DNA of 64,000 bases from Algoriphagus aquimarinus (GTDB lineage Bacteria; Bacteroidota; Bacteroidia; Cytophagales; Cyclobacteriaceae). The position numbers and the translations under genes are program-made. The notes beneath the pieces are model-generated. The model did not search any database and had not been told where the DNA came from. It saw only the letters and a list, made by a program, of their open reading frames with translations. The stretch lies in contig NZ_VORW01000019.1 of the NCBI RefSeq assembly GCF_007997215.1, forward strand, positions 1 through 64,000, written 5' to 3'. Below, piece by piece: positions 1 to 6,931 of the stretch (its first letter is position 1; every line of letters starts with the position of its first letter).

Positions 1-127
1 TAAGTATGTTGGACTATTACTCTAAATCAAAGCCTGAGATTCAGTGAACCGCCGTATACGAGACCCGTACGTACGGTGGTGTGAGAGGCGCACCGTGGGC
101 TTATAGCTCACGGCCGTCTACTCGATT
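1..127 (+). mobile_element. 3' end of a group II intron (domains V and VI), cut by window edge
   Basis: A domain V-like hairpin lies at about 46-82: outer arms ACCGCCGT (48-55) and ACGGTGGT (73-80) pair with one G-U, an inner TACG/CGTA stem caps the loop, and a two-base bulge (about 70-71) sits where domain V has one. Domain VI follows: CCGTGGGC (93-100) and GCTCACGG (106-113) around a 5-base loop. The tail CCGTCTACTCGATT (114-127) resembles group II intron 3' ends of Bacteroidota, from memory. The reverse transcriptase/maturase gene would lie to the left, outside the window. The exact 3' splice point is inferred to be at about 125-127. Confidence 0.72.
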
Positions 128-151
128 GGGGGCAGTTTTTTTTATTTTATT

Positions 152-616
152 CTATGTTTCATGCTGTAAAACTTCAACTACTTTATCGTTCCTCAACTTA
201 ATTAATGTTACGTCTGGGTCGATGTTGAATAATCCTGGGACAAATCCGACATCGTAATTAATTGAAGTATCAGTTGAAAAATAATAATCTTCTCCGAGTA
301 AATTGATTACTTCATTTTTAGATAGTCCGATTAATCGGTTATTATCTATTAAATCTCCTGTCATTTCATATCGAATGTCAGGATTGCTAATCCAAAGTTG
401 CTTGTCGAACTCCTTTTTTGGGTAGTAAGTGGCTGTGAAAATGAAAATCAAGAAAATTGAAACATAAACTATCGGGCCCAGAATGAATGCCAGTCCAAAG
501 GATATTTCATTTCTCCAATTTGGGTTGAATAAATTGAATCGTGTTAAAATCCACTTTATTGAAAAGAAGATTATTGCGCCTAGGATCAATATGATTATTG
601 GAACTTCTATTGACAT
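152..616 (-). CDS. Two-TM protein with BamE/SmpA-like C-terminal region, hypothetical
   Basis: A 154-residue protein with two hydrophobic segments (about 5-25 and 40-65), then a soluble C-terminal half that should face the periplasm. The piece SKNEVINLLGED followed by a PGLF...DPDV..I.L..DKVV pattern resembles the small BamE/SmpA-type fold seen in many Bacteroidota proteins of unknown role; the match is by eye and weak. Its stop lies just right of the group II intron end. The neighbouring upstream gene (625-984) is only 8 bases away, so the two form an operon. No function is assigned. Confidence 0.6.
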   Translation of the reverse strand: MSIEVPIIILILGAIIFFSIKWILTRFNLFNPNWRNEISFGLAFILGPIVYVSIFLIFIFTATYYPKKEFDKQLWISNPDIRYEMTGDLIDNNRLIGLSKNEVINLLGEDYYFSTDTSINYDVGFVPGLFNIDPDVTLIKLRNDKVVEVLQHET

Positions 617-624
617 ATTACTTC

Positions 625-984
625 CTAAATTTTAGAGTGGAACTTTAAAATCGAATAACCTGCAATTAAAATAAGAGTCGAAAAAATTCCAAATGCTGTC
701 AATCTTGGGATTTTGGTATTCTCAATTTTAAGTACTCTGCTGATAAAGAGGTTGTTTATAATATAACCAAGGAAAGAAAATAGGAGAATTTCGATTGTAA
801 GTAATCCAAACTGTGCGATCATAAAGTTGGTCATGTCATCTCTTAATTGTCCGTTTTCCCATCTTAAGTCACTTGGGATGAAATTTGGGTTGATGTACAT
901 GTTTAGGTAGAGTAGTACCCAAAGTGAAATTATTACACTTATGATATTATAGACTCCGTATATAATAATTAAGAGTGATCTCAT
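625..984 (-). CDS. Small integral membrane protein, hypothetical
   Basis: A 119-residue protein with three strongly hydrophobic stretches (about 5-27, 52-77, 92-112), so a small inner-membrane protein. No family recognised. It is the first gene of a two-gene unit with 152-616. Upstream of its ATG lies AATTTAAAAA and then a GGGGGCA motif that is repeated in inverted orientation beyond the second gene, next to the intron end. The unit therefore looks like a discrete cargo block in a mosaic region. Confidence 0.6.
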   Translation of the reverse strand: MRSLLIIIYGVYNIISVIISLWVLLYLNMYINPNFIPSDLRWENGQLRDDMTNFMIAQFGLLTIEILLFSFLGYIINNLFISRVLKIENTKIPRLTAFGIFSTLILIAGYSILKFHSKI

Positions 985-1010
985 TTTTTAAATTGCCCCC
1001 AACATGTGTG

Positions 1011-1032
1011 TATACGCAACTAGTTGCGTATA
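1011..1032. repeat. 22-bp perfect palindrome
   Basis: The left half TATACGCAACT is followed by its exact reverse complement AGTTGCGTATA with no spacer. It lies upstream of the divergent boundary of the two-gene unit at 152-984. It could be a recombination site, a dimer-binding operator or half of a cassette-type attachment site. Nothing in the window decides between these. Confidence 0.7.
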
Positions 1033-1116
1033 TTTTTCATATATCTTACTTTTTAAGAGCTCTGACTCTAAAATTAAACCTCTACTAAACCTGGGTTCTT
1101 CCGCAGTAGAATTATT

Positions 1117-1278
1117 TCACACAAAAGCCTGAATCCCAGTAATCTCCTGGCCTAAAATCAGCAAGTGAATATCATGCGTTCCTTCGTAGGTAATCACCGA
1201 TTCCAAGTTCATCATATGACGCATAATTGGATATTCTCCTGTGATGCCCATTCCGCCATGGATTTGTCTTGCTTCACG
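1117..1278 (-). pseudogene. Fragment of acyl-CoA dehydrogenase gene (C-terminal 53 codons)
   Basis: Read on the minus strand this encodes the same C-terminus as the full gene at 2362-3567, from the REARQIHGGMGITGE region to the stop, in an unbroken frame. About 15 of 160 bases differ, mostly at third codon positions; the visible amino-acid change near the end is Pro to Gln. Homology stops at about 1278 within an otherwise unrelated sequence. No start codon or N-terminal domains remain, so this is a displaced 3' end of a close homologue. It faces the intact gene across the ORF6N gene as a direct repeat. Confidence 0.85.
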
Positions 1279-1319
1279 GAAGAAATATTTTTAAAGATTT
1301 GGGTCTACCAATTATATGC

Positions 1320-2237
1320 TCAAATTAACAACGATATCTTATCCAATATGCTACTTACACTTTCTTTTTCAAGCTTGGAAAAAGCAAACCATTTTTTTCC
1401 TAAATCCTTCAGTGAAGCCCCTAGATGGTAAATCTCCATTTTGTCAATTATTAGGAAGCGATCGTGGCTTTGAGTAAATGGCTTTACTAAGAACTTACCA
1501 TTTTGGGCGTTGGCTTTTTCCACATCTAAGCTTAGTTGCTTGCTAATTATTTTTGTTAGTAAAAGCACTTCCACATTTTCATTCTTCTTTGATAAAAGGG
1601 TTAGTGTACTCTCATCGATGTAGTTGTCTATTAGTAGAATGCTTTGTTTGGCCGATCGAATAATTTTTGAAGCTAGTTTATAGGCATCAAATACTTGCCC
1701 GTCAAAAAAAACACCTTGATTCGGGATCAATTCTTTACTTTCTAAGGCTTTAAATACCTTTTCAAATTGTTGATAGGTTTCAATTTGCTTCAATTCCAAA
1801 CGATCTAAGCGGTCATAAATTAACTGGTTTTCCTGGATTAGCTTTCGCATCGCTACGAAAGCTCGCATAATTGCCACATGGACTTTTGTAGCAGTTTCAC
1901 TTTTAAGCACACCTGACAATCCAGCTACTCCTTGCTCGGTGAATACATAAGGGAGGTATTTACGATGTCTGCCCTGTTGGTTTTCTAAGATCGCATTTTG
2001 CGATCTTAGATTTGATTTAGCATGTTGTGTTACCAAATTGTCCCATTCGACTTGTGTAAGCTGAAACATAAAGTCCTCAGGAAATCGCTCACTATTTCTC
2101 TTTACTTGTTCGTTTAGTCTCCCTGTGGTGACATTATAAATTTCGGCTAAGTCACTATCTAGCATGGCCTGAACTCCTCGGATAGAAAAAATCCGATTTT
2201 CAATCTGCTTAGCGGATAATGAAAAATCTTTGTCCAT
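1320..2237 (-). CDS. ORF6N-domain protein with C-terminal phospholipase-D-like region
   Basis: The N-terminal 100 residues match the ORF6N (KilA-N-related) DNA-associated domain common in phage and accessory genes: the family pattern IRGVQAMLDSDLAEIY...LNEQVKRN...RFPEDFMFQLT is present. A coiled-coil-like stretch follows at about 130-170. The C-terminal part (180-300) looks phospholipase-D-like, with a single HxD-type motif SHDRFLIID at 257-265 where the family has HxK. A nuclease or nucleic-acid-binding role is possible but not shown. The gene lies between a truncated and an intact copy of the dehydrogenase 3' end, which suggests it arrived by insertion. Confidence 0.8.
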   Translation of the reverse strand: MDKDFSLSAKQIENRIFSIRGVQAMLDSDLAEIYNVTTGRLNEQVKRNSERFPEDFMFQLTQVEWDNLVTQHAKSNLRSQNAILENQQGRHRKYLPYVFTEQGVAGLSGVLKSETATKVHVAIMRAFVAMRKLIQENQLIYDRLDRLELKQIETYQQFEKVFKALESKELIPNQGVFFDGQVFDAYKLASKIIRSAKQSILLIDNYIDESTLTLLSKKNENVEVLLLTKIISKQLSLDVEKANAQNGKFLVKPFTQSHDRFLIIDKMEIYHLGASLKDLGKKWFAFSKLEKESVSSILDKISLLI

Positions 2238-2317
2238 TCATTTTTCAAGTTAAGCTAAAAATTAATCTACCCAGAAAAGTACTTAAGTCAGTTTTTGTTT
2301 ATGCTTTTTCATCTTTG

Positions 2318-2350
2318 GTGCCCTCCGCGTTTCCCTCTGTGCCCTCCGCG
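2318..2350. repeat. Short direct repeat, GTGCCCTCCGCG x2
   Basis: The 12-mer GTGCCCTCCGCG occurs at 2318-2329 and 2339-2350, 21 bases apart, just downstream of the dehydrogenase stop. Similar CTCTG-GCCCTC-GCGGTTA strings are scattered intergenic repeats in many Bacteroidota genomes (general knowledge). It sits at the junction between the intact gene and the ORF6N insert. Confidence 0.6.
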
Positions 2351-2361
2351 GTTAAAACCCC

Positions 2362-3567
2362 TCACACAAAAGCAGGAATCCCAGTAATCTCCTGACCCAA
2401 AATCAGCAAATGAATATCATGCGTTCCCTCATAGGTAATTACCGATTCCAAGTTCATCATATGACGCATAATCGGATATTCTCCAGTGATGCCCATTCCT
2501 CCGTGGATTTGTCGGGCTTCTCGGGCGATGTTTAGCGCCATTTCCACATTGTTTCGTTTTGCCATGGAGATGTGGACAGTTTTAGCTTTTCCCTCATTCA
2601 TCATCTTGCCTACTTTCCAAGCTAGGAGTTGGGCTTTGGTGATTTCGGTAAGCATTTCAGAAAGTTTCTTTTGGGTCAGCTGAAATCCTGCTATGGGTTT
2701 ACCGAATTGGATGCGCTCAGCGGCATACTTTCTGGCAGACTCATAACAGTCCATCGCTGCGCCGATTACGCCCCAGGCGATTCCAAATCGTGCTGAATCC
2801 AGACACATCAGCGGCGCACCTAAACCGGATTTATTAGGAAGAAGATTTTCCTTTGGCACTTTCACATTATCAAAAACAAGTTCTCCGGTGCAGGAAGCTC
2901 GAAGCGACCATTTTCCATGAGTTTCTGGTGTGGTGAATCCTTCCATTCCTCGCTCTACGATCAGGCCATGAATTCTGCCAGTTTCATCCTTTGCCCAGAC
3001 CACTGCGATATCAGCCTGAGGAGAATTTGAAATCCACATTTTGGCACCATTCAGCAAGTAATGATCGCCCATGTCTTTGAAGTTGGTCACCATGCCACTT
3101 GGGTTGGACCCGTGATCTGGCTCGGTGAGGCCGAAGCAGCCCAGCATTTCTCCTGAAGCTAGTTTTGGTAGGTATTTGTTTCGTTGGGCCTCCGAACCGA
3201 ATTTATAGATGGGATACATCACCAGCGAACCTTGCACAGATGCTGTCGAGCGCATTCCCGAGTCACCCCGCTCGATCTCCTGCATGATCAAACCATAGGA
3301 AATATAATCCAATCCACCGCCTCCATATTGCTCAGGGATCTGAGGACCAAAAGCGCCCACATCACCGAATTTCTTCACAATGTCAGTAGGGAAGTAAGCT
3401 TTCTGAGCCCAGTCTTCCACGTAAGGAGAGATCTCCTTTTTGACAAAGTCCCGGATGGATGTTCTGATCAATTTATGCTCGTCAGTAAGCAAGTCATCTA
3501 GGTCTAAAAAATCGACTCCATCAAATAGATCCTGCTTCAAAGACTTTCGGATTTCAATTGACTCCAT
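2362..3567 (-). CDS. gcdH: Acyl-CoA dehydrogenase, glutaryl-CoA dehydrogenase type
   Basis: A 401-residue FAD-dependent acyl-CoA dehydrogenase of usual length. It carries the signatures of the glutaryl-CoA branch: MRSTASVQGSLV at 105-116 (substrate-binding Arg-Ser-x-x-S-V-Q pattern), CFGLTEPDHGS near 144-154, and the catalytic Glu380 in TYEGTHD. The enzyme oxidatively decarboxylates glutaryl-CoA to crotonyl-CoA in lysine and tryptophan breakdown. The divergent neighbour at 3687 is a tryptophan 2,3-dioxygenase, which fits that route, although kynurenine-to-glutaryl genes are not in the window. The 3' end of this gene is duplicated at 1117-1278. A different short-chain acyl-CoA substrate cannot be excluded. 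Confidence 0.9.
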   Translation of the reverse strand: MESIEIRKSLKQDLFDGVDFLDLDDLLTDEHKLIRTSIRDFVKKEISPYVEDWAQKAYFPTDIVKKFGDVGAFGPQIPEQYGGGGLDYISYGLIMQEIERGDSGMRSTASVQGSLVMYPIYKFGSEAQRNKYLPKLASGEMLGCFGLTEPDHGSNPSGMVTNFKDMGDHYLLNGAKMWISNSPQADIAVVWAKDETGRIHGLIVERGMEGFTTPETHGKWSLRASCTGELVFDNVKVPKENLLPNKSGLGAPLMCLDSARFGIAWGVIGAAMDCYESARKYAAERIQFGKPIAGFQLTQKKLSEMLTEITKAQLLAWKVGKMMNEGKAKTVHISMAKRNNVEMALNIAREARQIHGGMGITGEYPIMRHMMNLESVITYEGTHDIHLLILGQEITGIPAFV

Positions 3568-3686
3568 GGTTTTTTTGGTTTATTAGAATGAATCTGTGAC
3601 TTTTGTCGGGATTTTAAAAATCCCCAGCAGATTCTAAGTAAATAGATCGCAGACGAAAATACTACCTTTTTATACTAAAAGCACTC

Positions 3687-4646
3687 ATGGCAGAATCCCA
3701 ATTTGATCCTAAGATATTAGAAAAAATAGAGCTGCTTCAGAAGAAATTCAAAGCTTCGGGGCAGGATATGCTTTCTTACCTGGAGGGTTTGCAGTATGCT
3801 GATTATTTGGCCTATTGGGATTATATCAACTTGGATGTGTTGCTTTCGCTGCAGCAGCCTAAGACTTCTTTCAAAGACGAAAAGATCTTCATCATCTATC
3901 ATCAGATTACTGAGCTTTACTTTAAATTGATTATCTCTGAGATGGAACAGATTGCAGAACTGCAGCCAATTACTGAGCAATTTTTCAAAGCTAGGCTGGA
4001 GCGGATCAATATGTATTTTGATCAGCTGATTGGTTCTTTTGCGATGATGTGGAAAGGCATGGAGCAGGAGCAATTTCTCAAATTCCGCATGTCGTTGCTT
4101 CCTGCAAGTGGTTTCCAAAGTGCCCAGTATAGAGAGATAGAATTGATGGCTGCGGATGCGTTTAATCTGGTGGCGCTGGATAAGCGAACTGATCCTGATT
4201 TCCACACGCCTACAGACGAGATTTTCGAAAATCTGTATTGGCAGCAGGGAGCTATCGAGTTGGCAACAGGGGAAAAAACCCTGACGCTGAAGAATTTCGA
4301 AGCGAAATACAGCAAGAAATTAATGGATCTCATCGATGACTACAGACGTAAAAACATCTGGCAACGCTATATGGATGTGGTGGAACCTTCCGATGAATTG
4401 ACGGAGACGATGAAGCAGTTTGACTTGAAGGCTAATGTCTTTTGGCCACTGGCGCACTATAAATCTGCAGTTAGATTTCTCCAGAGAGATCCAGTCGATA
4501 TCGCAGCCACTGGCGGTACCAACTGGCAGAAATACCTGCCTCCGCGCTTCCAGAAAGTGATTTTCTATCCAGAACTTTGGACCGAGCAGGAGAGAGAAGA
4601 GTGGGGAAAAGGCTGGGTGGTGAAGGAGATTTTTGGGGAAGAGTAA
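3687..4646 (+). CDS. Tryptophan 2,3-dioxygenase family protein
   Basis: A 319-residue heme dioxygenase. Family landmarks are in order: YHQITEL with the distal His at 72, SGFQSAQYR with the substrate-carboxylate Arg149, and near the C-terminus LAHYKSAVRFLQR with the likely heme-axial His, then the ATGGTNW glycine-rich turn. It opens the indole ring of tryptophan to N-formylkynurenine. It is divergently placed from a glutaryl-CoA dehydrogenase, a plausible later step of the same catabolic route. The start is ATG 3687, about 120 bases from the divergent gene start. Confidence 0.9.
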   Translation: MAESQFDPKILEKIELLQKKFKASGQDMLSYLEGLQYADYLAYWDYINLDVLLSLQQPKTSFKDEKIFIIYHQITELYFKLIISEMEQIAELQPITEQFFKARLERINMYFDQLIGSFAMMWKGMEQEQFLKFRMSLLPASGFQSAQYREIELMAADAFNLVALDKRTDPDFHTPTDEIFENLYWQQGAIELATGEKTLTLKNFEAKYSKKLMDLIDDYRRKNIWQRYMDVVEPSDELTETMKQFDLKANVFWPLAHYKSAVRFLQRDPVDIAATGGTNWQKYLPPRFQKVIFYPELWTEQEREEWGKGWVVKEIFGEE

Positions 4647-5095
4647 TATTTAAGTATTAAGATTTAAGACATAAGACGTTAGAATCAAGAATCAAGACAT
4701 GAGAATTAAGACGTGAGTAGTTAGATATTGGAATAGATATGCAATTCTTCTGGTTTCTACTAATCGTAAAGTTGTGTCAGGCTGAGCGAAGTCGAAGCCC
4801 AGTAATTTGTCCTCGAACCTCTAGACTCCCGTCTCTCGGGTGCTCGGACTGACACGATTTGAGTGAAAAACATAAACTGTCGTTGGAAACGAAGTAGAAG
4901 AGTCCTCGATCCCGATAGCTATACGGGACGCTCGGACTGACTATTGGTATTGTTGGTTGGACTACCAGAAGAACCAAAAATGTCAGAATGATAAATTGAC
5001 ATCAACTCTCCATGAATCTCGTACCCCGATAGCTATCGGGGCGTAATTCGTAAGTCGTAAATTATTCCAATAGCTATTTGATGTGGATAATCACA
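4647..5095. repeat. Gene-free, repeat-rich intergenic region
   Basis: No convincing gene. From 4655 to 4735 runs an imperfect purine-rich tandem array built on AAGACATAAGAC/AAGAATTAAGAC-like units. At 4776-4800 lies GTCAGGCTGAGCGAAGTCG, a string recurrent in Bacteroidota intergenic DNA. CTCGGACTGAC occurs twice, near 4841 and 4931. A near-palindrome on CCCGATAGCT lies at 4910-4928 and a perfect 18-bp palindrome at 5024-5041 (half-site CCCCGATAG). This looks like accumulated short palindromic repeats rather than a mobile gene. Confidence 0.65.
5024..5041. repeat. 18-bp perfect palindrome, CCCCGATAG half-site
   Basis: CCCCGATAG is followed directly by its reverse complement. A degenerate copy lies at 4910-4928 and a relative, CCCGATAA with its complement, at 29038-29053. 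This suggests a dispersed palindromic repeat family located only between genes. Confidence 0.75.
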
Positions 5096-6706
5096 TTATC
5101 TAGGATAGTTCGCTCTCACGAATGCCTCGGCATTGTTGTAGCAAAAATCATCTACCAGAGCTTCGGTGTCTTCACGTGATTTGAGATGAGCAAGGTGTTT
5201 GGCTTTTGGGTCTTTGCGGGCTTGTTCGATCTCGAAAATCAGATTATTAGAAAAAAGCTCAAATTCCAGCACGGTAGGATAGTGGTCAATAGGATCGATT
5301 AATCCTTCGAAATCGGTTCCCAGTGTCATGCATTTCCAGATTTTAGATTTTTCAGTTTCGCTGAGATTGTCATTGCCAAAGGCGGATTTGGCAATACCTT
5401 CGATATTATCCCAAAGCAATTCAATCCCATTTCTCTTTGTTTTTTTGCTCTCTTTGGTGATTCCAAGAATTCGCTGATCAAAGGAAAGACCGAATAGACC
5501 ATCCGTTTTCACTATCATTTCTATATCCTCTTCACAGATGTTGATATTCCAGGCATTGTATTTTTTGCTTTCATCCGAGTAATCGTCTTTTTCCTTGTGA
5601 AAGCAATTGATGTGATCCTGCAAGGTTTTGACCCCAGAAAACCCACAATGAGAAGCTATAACAGGGATTTTGTCACCTTTTGCCAGACAGGGACGGACGA
5701 TGTGCTTGTAATATTCTTGTCTGCCGCATGCACTCATGTGCTTGACATCAATGAGAATCCGGTATCCTAAGTTTGAGTCTTTTTGGAGGTTGTTATCCAA
5801 ACCCAATAATTCCAACACAATCCTTCTCCCGTGATCGGTAAAGCCCTTGTTCATATTATTGACCTGATTCAATAAAATCTTGCCTTTGTCAGGAATGGAG
5901 TGCGCATGTCCGCAAAGATTATTGTTGAAGTGATGGGAAAATGTGATGAAGAAAACGGGCACTTTCCACTCGTTTTTAATCAACTGAATACGCTTGGAGA
6001 TTTCATCAATGCTGATTTTTCCTTTTTCCAACAGGTCAGTTCCCAATGCATGAGACCCTTCAATGGTCAGGATCATCGTGATCTCATCGTCGCTTTGAAG
6101 TGATTCTGCTAATTCCTCGGCAGACTCAGGGATCAAATACCTGGCATTTTCTGCCCAAAGCTCATCTCTAAACTTGGTCGCTCGTTTTTTCTCATTTTCA
6201 AAAATCCTCCGAATTACTCCGGTGGTGTGAATTTTATTGCAATCAATCCTCTTTCCAGAATCCATGAGCACAAACTCAAATTCCCGTTGCAAGGATTCCC
6301 AATAATCGTACTTTTCAGATTGCACATGATTGACTGTTTTTCGGGGAATCCGCATGTAAAAAGTCTGGATTAGATCTCTAAGCGGGAGTTTATCATGAGT
6401 GCTCACTCCGACCACAATATTGAGTAAATCACTTGAATTGATTTTGTCCAAACCCAGCACAAACTGCCGCTCAAGTGGATAGAGGGAGTTGAAAGTCAGT
6501 CGTACATTTCCATTCCAAGCTTTGACCAGGTCACATTGGCTGTATGAAGCTCCCATTTTGCCTTTTACGTAACCGGCTCTGTTGGATGAGATTACTGTCC
6601 AAGGACTGAATTCGTCCTTTTTCTCATAGGTTGATCTTTTTTCCTGCATGTGGAGATGAGCACGCATATGATTATGACAGTGCAGATCCGAAAATTTCCT
6701 AGCCAT
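5096..6706 (-). CDS. Membrane dipeptidase-type metallopeptidase (M19 family)
   Basis: A 536-residue zinc peptidase/amidohydrolase of the renal dipeptidase superfamily. Metal-site motifs are visible in order: HxH-like LHCHNH (9-13), bridging Glu216 in TIEGSH, histidines in TFSHH, VIASHCGFSG, and the late Asp in LGTDFEGLIDP. It would hydrolyse dipeptides, possibly with D-residues. It is clearly longer than the usual 330-420 residues, with the extra material in the first 200 residues. No signal peptide is evident, so the protein is probably cytoplasmic. It is monocistronic, with a repeat-rich gap downstream. Confidence 0.82.
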   Translation of the reverse strand: MARKFSDLHCHNHMRAHLHMQEKRSTYEKKDEFSPWTVISSNRAGYVKGKMGASYSQCDLVKAWNGNVRLTFNSLYPLERQFVLGLDKINSSDLLNIVVGVSTHDKLPLRDLIQTFYMRIPRKTVNHVQSEKYDYWESLQREFEFVLMDSGKRIDCNKIHTTGVIRRIFENEKKRATKFRDELWAENARYLIPESAEELAESLQSDDEITMILTIEGSHALGTDLLEKGKISIDEISKRIQLIKNEWKVPVFFITFSHHFNNNLCGHAHSIPDKGKILLNQVNNMNKGFTDHGRRIVLELLGLDNNLQKDSNLGYRILIDVKHMSACGRQEYYKHIVRPCLAKGDKIPVIASHCGFSGVKTLQDHINCFHKEKDDYSDESKKYNAWNINICEEDIEMIVKTDGLFGLSFDQRILGITKESKKTKRNGIELLWDNIEGIAKSAFGNDNLSETEKSKIWKCMTLGTDFEGLIDPIDHYPTVLEFELFSNNLIFEIEQARKDPKAKHLAHLKSREDTEALVDDFCYNNAEAFVRANYPR

Positions 6707-6806
6707 AGTCTAAAAATTAAGAAAAAACGAAATTAAACTTTAGCTTAATTTCTTGATTATTAGGCTAAAATGCAATAGCGTTAGGAAGCGTTCTTGGGAA
6801 ACTGAA

Positions 6807-6839
6807 CTTGTCCTTAAGATTAACAAATTGATATTTTTG
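6807..6839 (+). promoter_or_regulatory. Possible Bacteroidota-type promoter for the phosphoesterase gene
   Basis: A TATTTTTG box at 6832-6839 fits the -7 consensus TAnnTTTG. CTTG at 6807-6810, 21 bases upstream, approximates the -33 TTTG. The gene starts at 6932, leaving a leader of about 85 bases. The -33 match is imperfect. Confidence 0.3.
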
Positions 6840-6931
6840 ATAAATGATGTTCTTAGATTGAGTATCTAAATGCATTTTTAATAAACCCTTAGGTGGTAGA
6901 CTGCCACATCTTTTCATAAAACCCTAAAACC

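Noticed and set aside
126..1032. Integron attC interpretation of the GGGGGCA motifs and palindrome
   Set aside because: The core sites do not fit GTTRRRY/RYYYAAC well and no integrase gene is in the window, so no integron is called.
3717..4333. Two minus-strand frames inside the tryptophan dioxygenase gene
   Set aside because: The plus strand encodes all heme and substrate motifs of the dioxygenase; the antisense frames have low-complexity composition and no family match.
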